Shown here piece by piece: positions 32,481-39,896 of a DNA stretch of 39,896 nucleotides (positions within the stretch are counted from its first letter, which is position 1; each line of letters starts with the position of its first letter). Location: contig NZ_LT607426.1 of the NCBI RefSeq assembly GCF_900095225.1, positions 118,086 through 157,981 of the forward strand. Direction: 5' to 3'. Origin of the DNA: Pseudomonas sp. UMAB-08. GTDB lineage: Bacteria; Pseudomonadota; Gammaproteobacteria; Pseudomonadales; Pseudomonadaceae. The notes under the pieces are model-generated. The model was not told the origin of the DNA, did no database searches, and saw only the letters and a list, made by a program, of their open reading frames with translations. A program made the position numbers and the translations under genes.

Positions 32481-35405
32481 TTAGCTGGATAAACAACTAT
32501 CCTCATAATAACTGACCGCCCAATCATTACAGAATTTCGTAACTTGCCATGACTCCAAGCTGATAATCGACTGATTTGACATCGTAATTGGAATCTGCGA
32601 AATGGTGGCCTCGATTTTATTGGCCTCCCCAGGCATATCGTTCTTCCAAATATTTTTTGCATGCAGCAAAAAATATAAGGATTCCTGCAAACGTTGCTGC
32701 AATGCTAAAATATCACCAATCCATTTCGCAGCATAACCCAAATTGTGCCGATTAAAAAAATTCACCTTATCATCATTTAAAGCTCTATATGACTTAACAG
32801 TAAAAAATAGCGCGTCGTCCTGTTGATTTAAGTAAAGAAGGCATCGTCCTATATTTCCATATTTAGAGGTGTATGCAGAGTCATTTTTGTCTTTACGCAA
32901 TTCATCTAAGCTTTTTGATTCACAGAAATATCTTAAAGCTTTTTCGACATTATCAGCTTCTCGGGAATCTCTGAGCGAAAGATGGTAACGGTGTTTTCCT
33001 GCCCAGCTATCGGTTTCGCCGAGCATATCGATTAGATCAGATGCGCTTCTCCCCTCCCGTATAGCCTGCTGAAAGTCTCCGACTGACCATTGCTTGTAAC
33101 AAATCGCAGACTTTGCAAGTATCATATTGGCGTCAGGAGAGTTGAAGACCTTCAAATATTCAGCCATATACTTATCAAACAGCGCATAGCTGCCAAAATC
33201 GATAACTCTCGTAAAGAAATTATCTATAAAGTCAAAGAAGCCGTGAATACCAGTGACTTTTTTATGCGTCCAAACAACTTTATTTAAAAGTATATCTGCC
33301 AGCCGCAGAAACTCCTCACAATAACCCGATATTTGAAAGGAGTCACTTGTCGTCCTCAATTCATTCACAGCATCTTGAGTCTTGCCAGTATTTATTAAAA
33401 TCTCAATTTTTTTAATGATTACGTCGAGATCCTCAGACCCCAACACCATCCCAAATTTGTTTTTAAGCAGGACGATAAACCCGTCCAGATAGCTCACATA
33501 CAATGCAATGTAACTCTCCTGCTCCTCCTTCCCGTAATTAACCTTAATAAATTCCCTTACTAGAGGGTGAAGCTCTACATTTCTGGTACCCTCCTTAACG
33601 ACTATTAAATTTAGCGCCGTTAGTGCTTTAAGGGCTTTTGCAAACTGATTGTAATTGATCTTCTTAGAAACTATTTTGGATAAATCTTCCTCCGCCTCCG
33701 AGATATTGGCTATAGATAGGGTGCGAAGGATTATTTTTTCACGCTCTTTTAGTCCTGACCAAACATTCTCCAAAATTGTTTCGGATATAATGCTTGATAT
33801 ATTGCTGTTATTTCTAGTTTCGGGAACGTGTTGACTCTCAATTCTTTTTAGAAGCGAGTCAATTTGTGTAATATCCGTCCTAGACTGGGCCAAAATAAGT
33901 CCCATCCATAGAGGATGTCCTTTAGTCGCACTATTTAAACGAAGAGCTATATCATGGAGCTCTTGATGATGCAGTTTTGGGTGGTACTTCCCTATAAGTT
34001 CCTTAACATCATCAAACTCCAGCCCTTCAAGTTGCACTTGATAAAAACCTATACCCGCAAAATGAATAAATGGGCGACAAGTAAAAATGAATTTAGAATT
34101 ATGAGGCGTTTTCAAGGCCTTGTGGAAAAATATTGACATATCTCCAGAAGGAGTAAACTTCTGAAGGTCAATGTACTTATCTATATTATCAAAAACGAAA
34201 ATTCCTTTTTGAGAGCCCAGCTCATCAAAAAAAGCATTTACAAGAGCTTCTGTTTCCAAACCAATTAACTGACGAGTTTTAAGCTTACCGCCTGAAACTA
34301 TTTCAATAAGCTGGAAAAGCTTACTTTGTAAATTTAAATCCTCTTCTTTGAAGTCACGCCAATCACAGAATACATAATCTGATTTATCAGTTTCAGCTAG
34401 CACCTTTGAAGCAAGCGCAGATTTTCCTTGTCCTCCGATCCCGGTAACAAAGCAAACTTTATGCGTACTCATTAACGACTTTAGTTCTTCGGTTCGGCCA
34501 GTCCAATGCTCGATTTTTGGAGGTGTATCATTGCCAATATGGAGCTGTATTCCTGTTTCAGGAAGAAGACTTTCCATCTTAATAGAATTTTCACTACTTA
34601 ACTCTGTCAACGCAACACCAATGGCAGCAGGCATTTCTGGATATGTTGACTTATATGTAGCAAGCTGTTTTAACAGATTAGGCAGATCTGTGTGAGATTC
34701 AATTTTAACAACATCAACAAAGTCATGGTCGACCGGGCCACTCGACACGATAAAGTGCTCTTTTCCTAGCCCTTTATATATCTGATTTAATCTGTCAAAT
34801 AAGTTAGCCACATAGTTATCACTCATGCTAAAACCAATAAATAAGCATGAATACGAGGAAACAAGCTTCTCTAATTGAAATTTGGCCAGCTCATTTCCTG
34901 CCCCATACAACTTCTCGTAATCCGAAGTAAATATCACAGCATTATCGATTGCCGAGCATGATCCATGAATTTTTAGTACAAATTCGTCTAGTTCGTCAGT
35001 TTTTTGCAAGCTATATGGGCTTGAGGTATCGATAGCTTTGATACCTGTATTGTGCTCTAATAAATTATCATAATTAGTCGTTATGACTTTCCTACTGATA
35101 CAAGTAATACTTTTATATATCTCGCTCTCGATTAGCTTTGAGGTCTCATTTTCAAAGTGCCTATAAATTTCCCGGCAGTTAACTTGTTTTATCTTATCTA
35201 AGGCTTCGAGAGGGGTGATAACTTCCGCTTCCAAGGCAGATATAAAGTTATTCCCCTTAGCAATCGCCGGATCCATCAATGTGGTAATTACAATATCCTT
35301 CCATAATGGAAGGCCCGCACTTCTAGAAACCCCCGCCCCAATAAATATTAATAATTTATCGTCTTTTATTGCTTTTTGTAGGTTGTATGGTATTTCAAAC
35401 TGCAT
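32481..35405 (-). CDS. SIR2-STAND protein, candidate single-gene antiphage defence
   Basis: This 974-residue protein has three parts. Residues 1-260 form a SIR2-like NAD-binding domain: G23-A-G-V-S27, T109-T-N-Y-D113, K-I-H147-G-S and F-I-G-F-S-M-S-D196. Residues about 300-620 form a STAND/NB-ARC-type ATPase: W-T-G-R-T-E-E-L, Walker A G322-I-G-G-Q-G-K-S329, Walker B F-V-F-D406-N-I-D409, F-T-C-R444-P, G-H-P-L at 496-499, and a winged-helix end E-L-H-P-L-V-R-E-F. Residues about 630-974 look like helical (TPR-type) repeats, probably the sensor. In known systems (Avs5, DSR, Thoeris ThsA) such SIR2 domains destroy NAD when infection is sensed. The likely catalytic residues N111 and H147 are kept. 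Gene composition is visibly AT-rich against GC-rich flanks, suggesting transfer. A weak RBS (AAGAGA) precedes the ATG. Assignment to a named defence subtype is not certain. Confidence 0.85.
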   Translation of the reverse strand: MQFEIPYNLQKAIKDDKLLIFIGAGVSRSAGLPLWKDIVITTLMDPAIAKGNNFISALEAEVITPLEALDKIKQVNCREIYRHFENETSKLIESEIYKSITCISRKVITTNYDNLLEHNTGIKAIDTSSPYSLQKTDELDEFVLKIHGSCSAIDNAVIFTSDYEKLYGAGNELAKFQLEKLVSSYSCLFIGFSMSDNYVANLFDRLNQIYKGLGKEHFIVSSGPVDHDFVDVVKIESHTDLPNLLKQLATYKSTYPEMPAAIGVALTELSSENSIKMESLLPETGIQLHIGNDTPPKIEHWTGRTEELKSLMSTHKVCFVTGIGGQGKSALASKVLAETDKSDYVFCDWRDFKEEDLNLQSKLFQLIEIVSGGKLKTRQLIGLETEALVNAFFDELGSQKGIFVFDNIDKYIDLQKFTPSGDMSIFFHKALKTPHNSKFIFTCRPFIHFAGIGFYQVQLEGLEFDDVKELIGKYHPKLHHQELHDIALRLNSATKGHPLWMGLILAQSRTDITQIDSLLKRIESQHVPETRNNSNISSIISETILENVWSGLKEREKIILRTLSIANISEAEEDLSKIVSKKINYNQFAKALKALTALNLIVVKEGTRNVELHPLVREFIKVNYGKEEQESYIALYVSYLDGFIVLLKNKFGMVLGSEDLDVIIKKIEILINTGKTQDAVNELRTTSDSFQISGYCEEFLRLADILLNKVVWTHKKVTGIHGFFDFIDNFFTRVIDFGSYALFDKYMAEYLKVFNSPDANMILAKSAICYKQWSVGDFQQAIREGRSASDLIDMLGETDSWAGKHRYHLSLRDSREADNVEKALRYFCESKSLDELRKDKNDSAYTSKYGNIGRCLLYLNQQDDALFFTVKSYRALNDDKVNFFNRHNLGYAAKWIGDILALQQRLQESLYFLLHAKNIWKNDMPGEANKIEATISQIPITMSNQSIISLESWQVTKFCNDWAVSYYEDSCLSS

Positions 35406-35413
35406 AAATATTC

Positions 35414-35441
35414 TCTTATGAGGACATTAGCCAATTTTCAA
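35414..35441 (-). promoter_or_regulatory. Candidate promoter of the SIR2-STAND gene
   Basis: On the minus strand TTGAAA (35436-35441), 16 bases, then CATAAG (35414-35419). Initiation would leave almost no leader, so an upstream promoter is also possible. Confidence 0.3.
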
Positions 35442-35945
35442 GTTTTCCCACCATGCAGCGCTACAGCTAAATGAGGGCAGAGTACGTCTGTGGCGACGTT
35501 GAGTACATAGGAACACCAAAATCCAGTATTTTTGGCCTTTCAGGACGAGACAGGAAAAGTAAATTGCAATTTCTTGCATTTTAAACAGGTCCATCGTCGC
35601 TGCATATTAATCAGGTGTATGCAGCCTAGGCGAAGGCTAGCAAAATGCCATCGTTCGGTCTACAACGCTCTTCTTGGTTAGCGACACAAAAGATCGCGCC
35701 ATTGAGAATGGCGGTCATAAGCACGGCTTTTCATTACCGTCCAATCTGTTATCCAACATAAGAGATTCGGATGGCCATGAGAGGTGCAAAGAATATCAAC
35801 TGTTCTAGTGCATGTAAGCTATGCAGACCAAGGCAGTGTGTAGCGGCAGGTCTAGTCAATCCTCAACAAACTAATAACTCGTATTTTCAGAAACTAACCT
35901 ACAGACTTCAGAAAAAATGGCTCGATTTTCGGTCAGCGGCAACAG
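35442..35945. other. Noncoding gap between SIR2-STAND gene and antitoxin
   Basis: No gene is supported on either strand, including the place just downstream of the antitoxin where a RelE-type toxin should lie. A 12-base palindrome AAATTGCAATTT is at 35561-35572, and a CCAAAA/TTTTGG repeat is at about 35517-35536. Confidence 0.45.
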
Positions 35946-36185
35946 CTATAGGTCATCTAGCGAAACCTTAACCCGCTGCGGCGCTGCGAGGCGCTCGCGC
36001 ACCGTTGCGATCAAGGCTTCATCATCTTCGGTCATGAGGACCGGCTTGAAGGGCAACTGCCCGCGCTCGGCCACATACTGCAAGGCTTGGCGCATCAGTT
36101 CGGAAGGGGTCACGCCGAGTTTTTCAAGCTCGCGGTACGCACGCGCCTTGAGGTCGTCGTCGATACGGACATTGATGGACGCCAT
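35946..36185 (-). CDS. RelB/DinJ-family antitoxin, orphan
   Basis: This 79-residue protein has a ribbon-helix-helix N-terminus (M-A-S-I-N-V-R-I-D-D-D-L-K-A-R-A-Y) followed by L-G-V-T-P-S-E-L-M-R-Q-A-L-Q-Y-V, the RelB/DinJ pattern. The C-terminal half would wrap a RelE/YafQ toxin. No toxin frame follows it. The promoter carries a perfect palindrome (36192-36229), the expected autoregulatory operator. GC-rich codon use differs from the AT-rich gene next door, so it arrived separately. Confidence 0.85.
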   Translation of the reverse strand: MASINVRIDDDLKARAYRELEKLGVTPSELMRQALQYVAERGQLPFKPVLMTEDDEALIATVRERLAAPQRVKVSLDDL

Positions 36186-36191
36186 TGGATA

Positions 36192-36229
36192 GCCCTCACT
36201 GTAATGACATTGGTCTTTACAGTGAGGGC
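36192..36229 (-). promoter_or_regulatory. Palindromic operator of the antitoxin gene
   Basis: GCCCTCACTGTAA and TTACAGTGAGGGC are perfect 13-base arms separated by 12 bases, beginning seven bases upstream of the ATG. The arrangement fits two RHH dimers binding and repressing their own promoter. Confidence 0.7.
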
Positions 36230-36350
36230 AAATGTTCGGTTCGGCAAGCCTGCTCGCAGCTCACCTGTCGGGTACGGAAAGCGCTCGATGCCCATCGATG
36301 CCGGGTTCGATTCCACGAAAAGATATAACTAGCTGATTTATTTATAGTTA

Positions 36351-36941
36351 CTAATTGGAGGACGCCAAACGCTTCATCTCGGCCACCGTACGGGTCAGTT
36401 CATCGGCGAGCGGGCTTGGCAGGCGAGTCTGGAAGACGCTTGCCAGTTGATCGTAGTACCACAGGGTGCCGTCCTTCCCCGCGTTGAAACGAGAGAACAT
36501 CTTGGGGCCATGGGTATTGAGATCGCTCACGATTGCGCGAGCGTTGTGCAGTTTGTCGCAGCCGGAGACCAGCAAGGTCTCCGCAGACGCATCGTGCAGG
36601 TGGTCCAAATAGCGCTGCTTCCGGGTATGCCAATCACCCTTCTCGCCATGTTCATCCGGTACGCCATCGGTGCAGCCGAGCACGATGCGGGTGACCCGCT
36701 CGCCGAACTGCGCTCGGATCTGTGCTTCGGCATGCGTGCCGGCATCTTCCACTGCATCGTGGAGCAGGCCCGCGATGGTCTGATCTTCATCCCCGCCGTG
36801 CTCCATCACCAGGCATGCGACACCCATCAGGTGGGACAAATAGGGAATACCGGTGGCCTTGCGGGTTTGATCGGCGTGAAGTGTTGTCGCCAGGGCGACG
36901 GCGTCTGCGACTCGACGTGAAGGCTGGAAATTCGGACTCAT
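36351..36941 (-). CDS. HD-domain protein, RelA/SpoT hydrolase-like (MESH1 type)
   Basis: The start M-S-P-N-F-Q-P-S-R-R (ATG at 36941, GAGGG upstream) gives 196 residues. The motifs of the (p)ppGpp hydrolase HD fold are complete: Y-L-S-H37, L-L-H61-D62, E65-D66 and C-D129-K-L-H-N133. There is no synthetase or regulatory domain, so it is a stand-alone hydrolase of the small alarmone or nucleotide type. (p)ppGpp is the likely substrate by family; NADPH or other nucleotides are possible. It lies alone on the minus strand. Confidence 0.82.
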   Translation of the reverse strand: MSPNFQPSRRVADAVALATTLHADQTRKATGIPYLSHLMGVACLVMEHGGDEDQTIAGLLHDAVEDAGTHAEAQIRAQFGERVTRIVLGCTDGVPDEHGEKGDWHTRKQRYLDHLHDASAETLLVSGCDKLHNARAIVSDLNTHGPKMFSRFNAGKDGTLWYYDQLASVFQTRLPSPLADELTRTVAEMKRLASSN

Positions 36942-36994
36942 TGCGACCCTCAAAAATATAGTTTTTACACATTTAAAGACTACGGTCATTAATA

Positions 36995-37019
36995 GTCAGG
37001 CCTCATCCACAGGCCTGAC
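36995..37019 (-). terminator. Hairpin 3' of the lipoprotein operon
   Basis: GTCAGGCCT and AGGCCTGAC form a perfect 9-base stem with a 7-base loop, 40 bases past the lipoprotein stop. No long T-run follows. Confidence 0.6.
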
Positions 37020-37058
37020 TTCGCCCACCAGTAGCCTAGTATGCACAGCACGTTCGTA

Positions 37059-38132
37059 TCAGTTCGCGGGTACGGTGATCACCGGCGCCTGCGGCGGTAC
37101 GCCGGTTTCGGCCAGGGAGAACAGCACGAGAATGAACAGGAATTCAGATTTGGATTTCATATCACGGTCGTCGATCCAGAACCAATAGTCACGATAGCGA
37201 ACGGCGGAATACGCATCGGCGGGTCGCTCCGCGCTTGAGTGGATACGTACCAGTGGGTCGTCCCACGGGCTTGGGTTATCGGGTGCGGCAGCTGCCGGGC
37301 TTGCGCGTCCTTCCTTCAGATGCTGGGGAGGCACCTCGATCGTCGCGGCGAGTTCCAGGAATATTTCCGACATGGAGCGCGTGAGCAGGGCGACCTCCGT
37401 ATCGCCCCTCGACACCATACCGAAGGTCAATGTCAGTTCACTCGTGTCGGGACGCAGGTGAAGGGTTTCTCGCACGTAACGGCTGTCCTTCAGGACGTTT
37501 TCGGGAACGCCCTGATTGATCATGACCAGAACCGCGTCTTCGCCAGCGCCGGGATTAATTCGCATGCCCAGCGATTCCGACCGCTGTATCCGTCTTAGCG
37601 TTTCAAGCACCTGATAGAAACGTGGGTCCGCAGCCCGGGCACGGGTGGGCGATGCGGATCGGTTGTAGACGCCGTTAATCGCGCGGGTCGTCAATTGCAG
37701 CACGCGATCCACGGGATAACCCGCCTGGACAAGGGCGAACACGGAAGCCGGAGACAGCGGGTGCAGCAGGTAGCGTGAGAATTTCTCCCCGGAGAGCGGT
37801 GTGTAGCTGATCGTCGGACGGTCCGTGTAACGACCGTATGCACCGATGGCCTGGCTATCTCCATCGTTAGGCCACCCCGAAAACCAGCTCGCGCCCAGGC
37901 TGACCTGACTCTCCATCGCGGTGGAGCTGATCATCGACGTGACATCCAGGTACACCGGCACGTCCCCATAGCGCAACTTGACGACATTGAGCAGCGTCTG
38001 TTCTTTCCAGGTCGTGGAAAGAACACCGCCATAGTCTGTGCGATCGCGCTGAATCGAGGTTGGTCCCATCGTCCCGCACCCACCCAAGTAGCAGGCTGCG
38101 GTGAGCAATGCTACACAGCGGATCGGCGTCAT
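37059..38132 (-). CDS. Uncharacterised lipoprotein, partner of DUF2252 gene
   Basis: The ATG at 38132 overlaps the stop of the upstream DUF2252 gene (TGATG) and opens a lipoprotein signal: M-T-P-I-R-C-V-A-L-L-T-A-A-C-Y-L-G-G-C, with lipidation expected at Cys19. The longer frame upstream is inside the neighbour. The 357-residue protein has no family I recognise; it contains D-Y-G-G-V-L-S-T-T-W and L-L-N-V-V-K-L-R-Y-G-D-V-P early and ends in a hydrophobic, proline-rich tail (about 325-357). Residue 20 is Gly, which gives no inner-membrane retention signal, so outer-membrane location is likely. Confidence 0.85.
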   Translation of the reverse strand: MTPIRCVALLTAACYLGGCGTMGPTSIQRDRTDYGGVLSTTWKEQTLLNVVKLRYGDVPVYLDVTSMISSTAMESQVSLGASWFSGWPNDGDSQAIGAYGRYTDRPTISYTPLSGEKFSRYLLHPLSPASVFALVQAGYPVDRVLQLTTRAINGVYNRSASPTRARAADPRFYQVLETLRRIQRSESLGMRINPGAGEDAVLVMINQGVPENVLKDSRYVRETLHLRPDTSELTLTFGMVSRGDTEVALLTRSMSEIFLELAATIEVPPQHLKEGRASPAAAAPDNPSPWDDPLVRIHSSAERPADAYSAVRYRDYWFWIDDRDMKSKSEFLFILVLFSLAETGVPPQAPVITVPAN

Positions 38133-39547
38133 CAATCTTCCTCTATCAGCGCTTTGATCCGTCCGGACTTCTCTGCGGCCACCAGCGCCGCGTGGTCTTT
38201 TGCATTCTGGTCTGCATAGGTCAGGGCAAATTCGCCGATGGCCTGGTCGAAGGTGTCCGATTTGCCCAGGTAGCCACTGATCAACGCCGCATCCCCGGAT
38301 TTGGCGTGGGCACGGGCCAGGGTAAGACCGCACAGCTCGGCGTACATCTTCATTTGTTCGGCCGATGCGCCTTCTATAGGCGCGGACATTTTCATGTCCC
38401 GTAACTGGCGCACAAAGAAATCCCGGCCTTTTTGGCCTTGCGTCCAGCCCAGAAAAATATCGCTGGAGGACTGCATCAGCCGCTGCCCCGTGACAACGCG
38501 CTGCCCGTGATTTTCATAAACGCTCTTGCCCGCATAAGGCTCGAGTACGGAGGGACAGGCTTCCTTGAATTGCAGGAGCAACGGGTGGTTTTCTGCGGAA
38601 AAAAACAGACCGACAAAGCAATAGGTACCCACGCTGCCGATGCCGACGGCTTTGAGGGCGATGTCTTCCAGGCGGTAACGATCGAAGAGCACACGGCGTT
38701 CGTGCGGCAGGGATAATCGATAATCCTCCAATGCCATATAAACGCGCTGCTCGAAGTCCTTTTCATATATGTGAAAGAGTATGGGCGGTTGATCGATCAG
38801 GCGCCGCCGCCCCCCGACTTCGCCACTGATCGTGGGATAAAGGTAATCGCCAACACGCGTCTTTGCTTTTTCAATCAATTGCTCCCGCGTCTTTTTGACT
38901 TTGGCATTGGGGGCCATATCGACAATCGTTTGGGCATCCAGACGGTCGTACCAGACCTCCAGTGGACTCAGTTTCGAACATTCGCGCAGACGCTCGCGGT
39001 AAGCACGCACACATTCGACGGCGCTCGCCTCGGCCTCCTTGTCGGTGAGGCGGTTACCGCGTGCGGCCACGGCAAAACTGATCGCCAGACGCTTGATATC
39101 CCACTCCCACGGTGCGGGCGTCGTTTCGTCGAAATCGTTAATGTCGAAAATCAGATTGCGCTCAGGGGTCGCAAACAATCCGAAGTTCAATAGGTGGCAA
39201 TCCCCGCAGGCCTGTACCTGAATACCCGTGTTCGGGGTGGCGGCCAAGTCATAAGCCATCAACCCTGAAGAGCCGCGCAGAAAAGTGAATGGACTGCGCA
39301 ACATACGCCCGTAGCGGACAGGCACCAGACTGGGTAACCGATACCGGTTGGACTCTTCAAGGATGTCGATAGGATCGCGGTGTTTGCGCGGTGGTTTCCA
39401 TACGGCGTGACTCGAATGTGGCATGCCTTCAAGCAAGCTCTCGCCTGCATGCAAGCGTTCTTTGCGCGAGCGAAAGACCGGCTCGAAAATTCCGAATTCC
39501 TCTGCTTTCGTTTTACTTTTGGTCGTCTTTTTCTTGTCGGCAGACAT
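38132..39547 (-). CDS. DUF2252 family protein
   Basis: The ATG at 39547 has a good RBS (AAAGGAG) and gives 471 residues; an upstream start at 39565 lacks one. The N-terminus is basic (K-K-K-T-T-K-S-K-T-K). The DUF2252 signatures G-D-C-H-L-L-N-F-G (near 110) and F-D-I-N-D-F-D-E-T (near 135) resemble the catalytic and metal loops of aminoglycoside-kinase-like folds. The true substrate is unknown. It is cytoplasmic, with no signal, yet translationally coupled to a lipoprotein gene. Confidence 0.9.
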   Translation of the reverse strand: MSADKKKTTKSKTKAEEFGIFEPVFRSRKERLHAGESLLEGMPHSSHAVWKPPRKHRDPIDILEESNRYRLPSLVPVRYGRMLRSPFTFLRGSSGLMAYDLAATPNTGIQVQACGDCHLLNFGLFATPERNLIFDINDFDETTPAPWEWDIKRLAISFAVAARGNRLTDKEAEASAVECVRAYRERLRECSKLSPLEVWYDRLDAQTIVDMAPNAKVKKTREQLIEKAKTRVGDYLYPTISGEVGGRRRLIDQPPILFHIYEKDFEQRVYMALEDYRLSLPHERRVLFDRYRLEDIALKAVGIGSVGTYCFVGLFFSAENHPLLLQFKEACPSVLEPYAGKSVYENHGQRVVTGQRLMQSSSDIFLGWTQGQKGRDFFVRQLRDMKMSAPIEGASAEQMKMYAELCGLTLARAHAKSGDAALISGYLGKSDTFDQAIGEFALTYADQNAKDHAALVAAEKSGRIKALIEED

Positions 39548-39896
39548 GTCCACTCCTTTGCTCAACGAAATTCAACTCGCTAGGGCGCCAGAACTAGTCA
39601 AACCACGGCCAGCCATTAGGCTTAGTGCTTACTGGGTAAGCTTATTTATTGTATTTTCCAACGCGTCTAAATAACTGACGCGAACAATCCTCTCCGCCGT
39701 TTTTCCAGCGGAATCATGGCAAAAAAACAATGAATAATCGTCACTGAGACAAGCGTAGCAGCTGCAATCCGGGGTGCTGGCGGCTCTGCGATACGCTCGC
39801 TCGAATGAGGTCGACGAGCGTGGAAGGAGTGGCTCGGCTTGGGCGCAACGGCTCAAACCGGCAGGCCCCTCTCAACCTCTGAGGGGCCACGGCTTG
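39548..39896. other. Right-edge region, no supported gene
   Basis: It must carry the DUF2252 promoter, but no clear -35/-10 pair is visible. A minus-strand frame at 39629-39856 with a TTG start is not convincing. GGCCCCTC/GAGGGGCC (39864-39888) is a perfect 8-base hairpin, possibly the 3' end of a gene beyond the window. Confidence 0.4.

Noticed and set aside
35771..35971. Plus-strand frame, 66 codons, overlapping the antitoxin 3' end
   Set aside because: No family, Cys-rich chance composition, and it runs into the antisense of the antitoxin gene.
36290..36330. tRNA T-arm-like GGGTTCGATTCC downstream of the antitoxin promoter, possible attachment-site remnant
   Set aside because: The stem bases do not pair and the sequence does not match the tRNA-Thr 3' end, so no att duplication can be claimed.
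39629..39856. Minus-strand frame, 75 codons with TTG start
   Set aside because: Its only SD-like sequence is part of a hairpin and the translation resembles nothing known; left unannotated.

Overview
The window looks like the chromosome of a fluorescent Pseudomonas (P. fluorescens-type group). Codon use is GC-rich, start sites and RBSs are typical of the genus, and from about 6.3 to 29.9 kb the gene order (PA5126-like gene, trmL, secB, grxC, yibN, gpmI, envC, ctpA, yibQ, binding protein, hisF, hisA, hisH, hisB, ..., asmA, mutY, yggX, tRNA-Phe, ..., amino-acid ABC operon) matches, from memory, the PA5126-PA5155 stretch of P. aeruginosa. No database search was possible, so identifications rest on motifs, lengths and remembered family sequences.

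Layout. 1-1.4 kb: a histidine phosphatase cut by the left edge and a PAP2 phosphatase. 1.4-6.0 kb: an OprD-type porin divergent from a taurine importer operon, tauABC, with no tauD. 6.0-6.35 kb: a gene-poor gap with two NtrC-like sites, a sigma-54 promoter and a probable nitrogen-regulated small RNA (NrsZ-like by position). 6.3-17.8 kb: housekeeping genes: trmL; secB-grxC-yibN (protein export chaperone, glutaredoxin, rhodanese-fold protein); gpmI (glycolysis); envC-ctpA-yibQ (cell-wall hydrolase control); a solute-binding protein; and the histidine operon hisB-hisH-DUF2164-hisA-hisF. 17.9-29.9 kb: an OFA-family MFS transporter, a PanM-like GNAT protein, asmA-mutY-yggX, tRNA-Phe, an acidic hypothetical protein, a GabP-like permease and a four-gene polar amino-acid ABC importer.

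30.35-36.35 kb is the accessory part. It starts at tRNA-Thr(TGU), a common type of integration site, and holds a KTSC small protein, the 5' stub of a phage-type integrase joined to a decayed IS66 transposase, a visibly AT-rich gene for a 974-residue SIR2-STAND protein, and a RelB/DinJ-type antitoxin with no toxin beside it. The SIR2-STAND protein is the most interesting find. It has an N-terminal SIR2 NADase-like domain, a central NB-ARC-type ATPase and a C-terminal helical-repeat sensor, the architecture of single-gene abortive-infection defences such as Avs5. 36.35-39.5 kb returns to GC-rich DNA with a stand-alone RelA/SpoT-type HD hydrolase and a two-gene operon of a DUF2252 protein and an uncharacterised lipoprotein.

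Working together: the window joins nutrient uptake under starvation (taurine sulfur, amino acids, nitrogen-controlled RNA), envelope maintenance, histidine synthesis and a small, probably transferred, defence patch.
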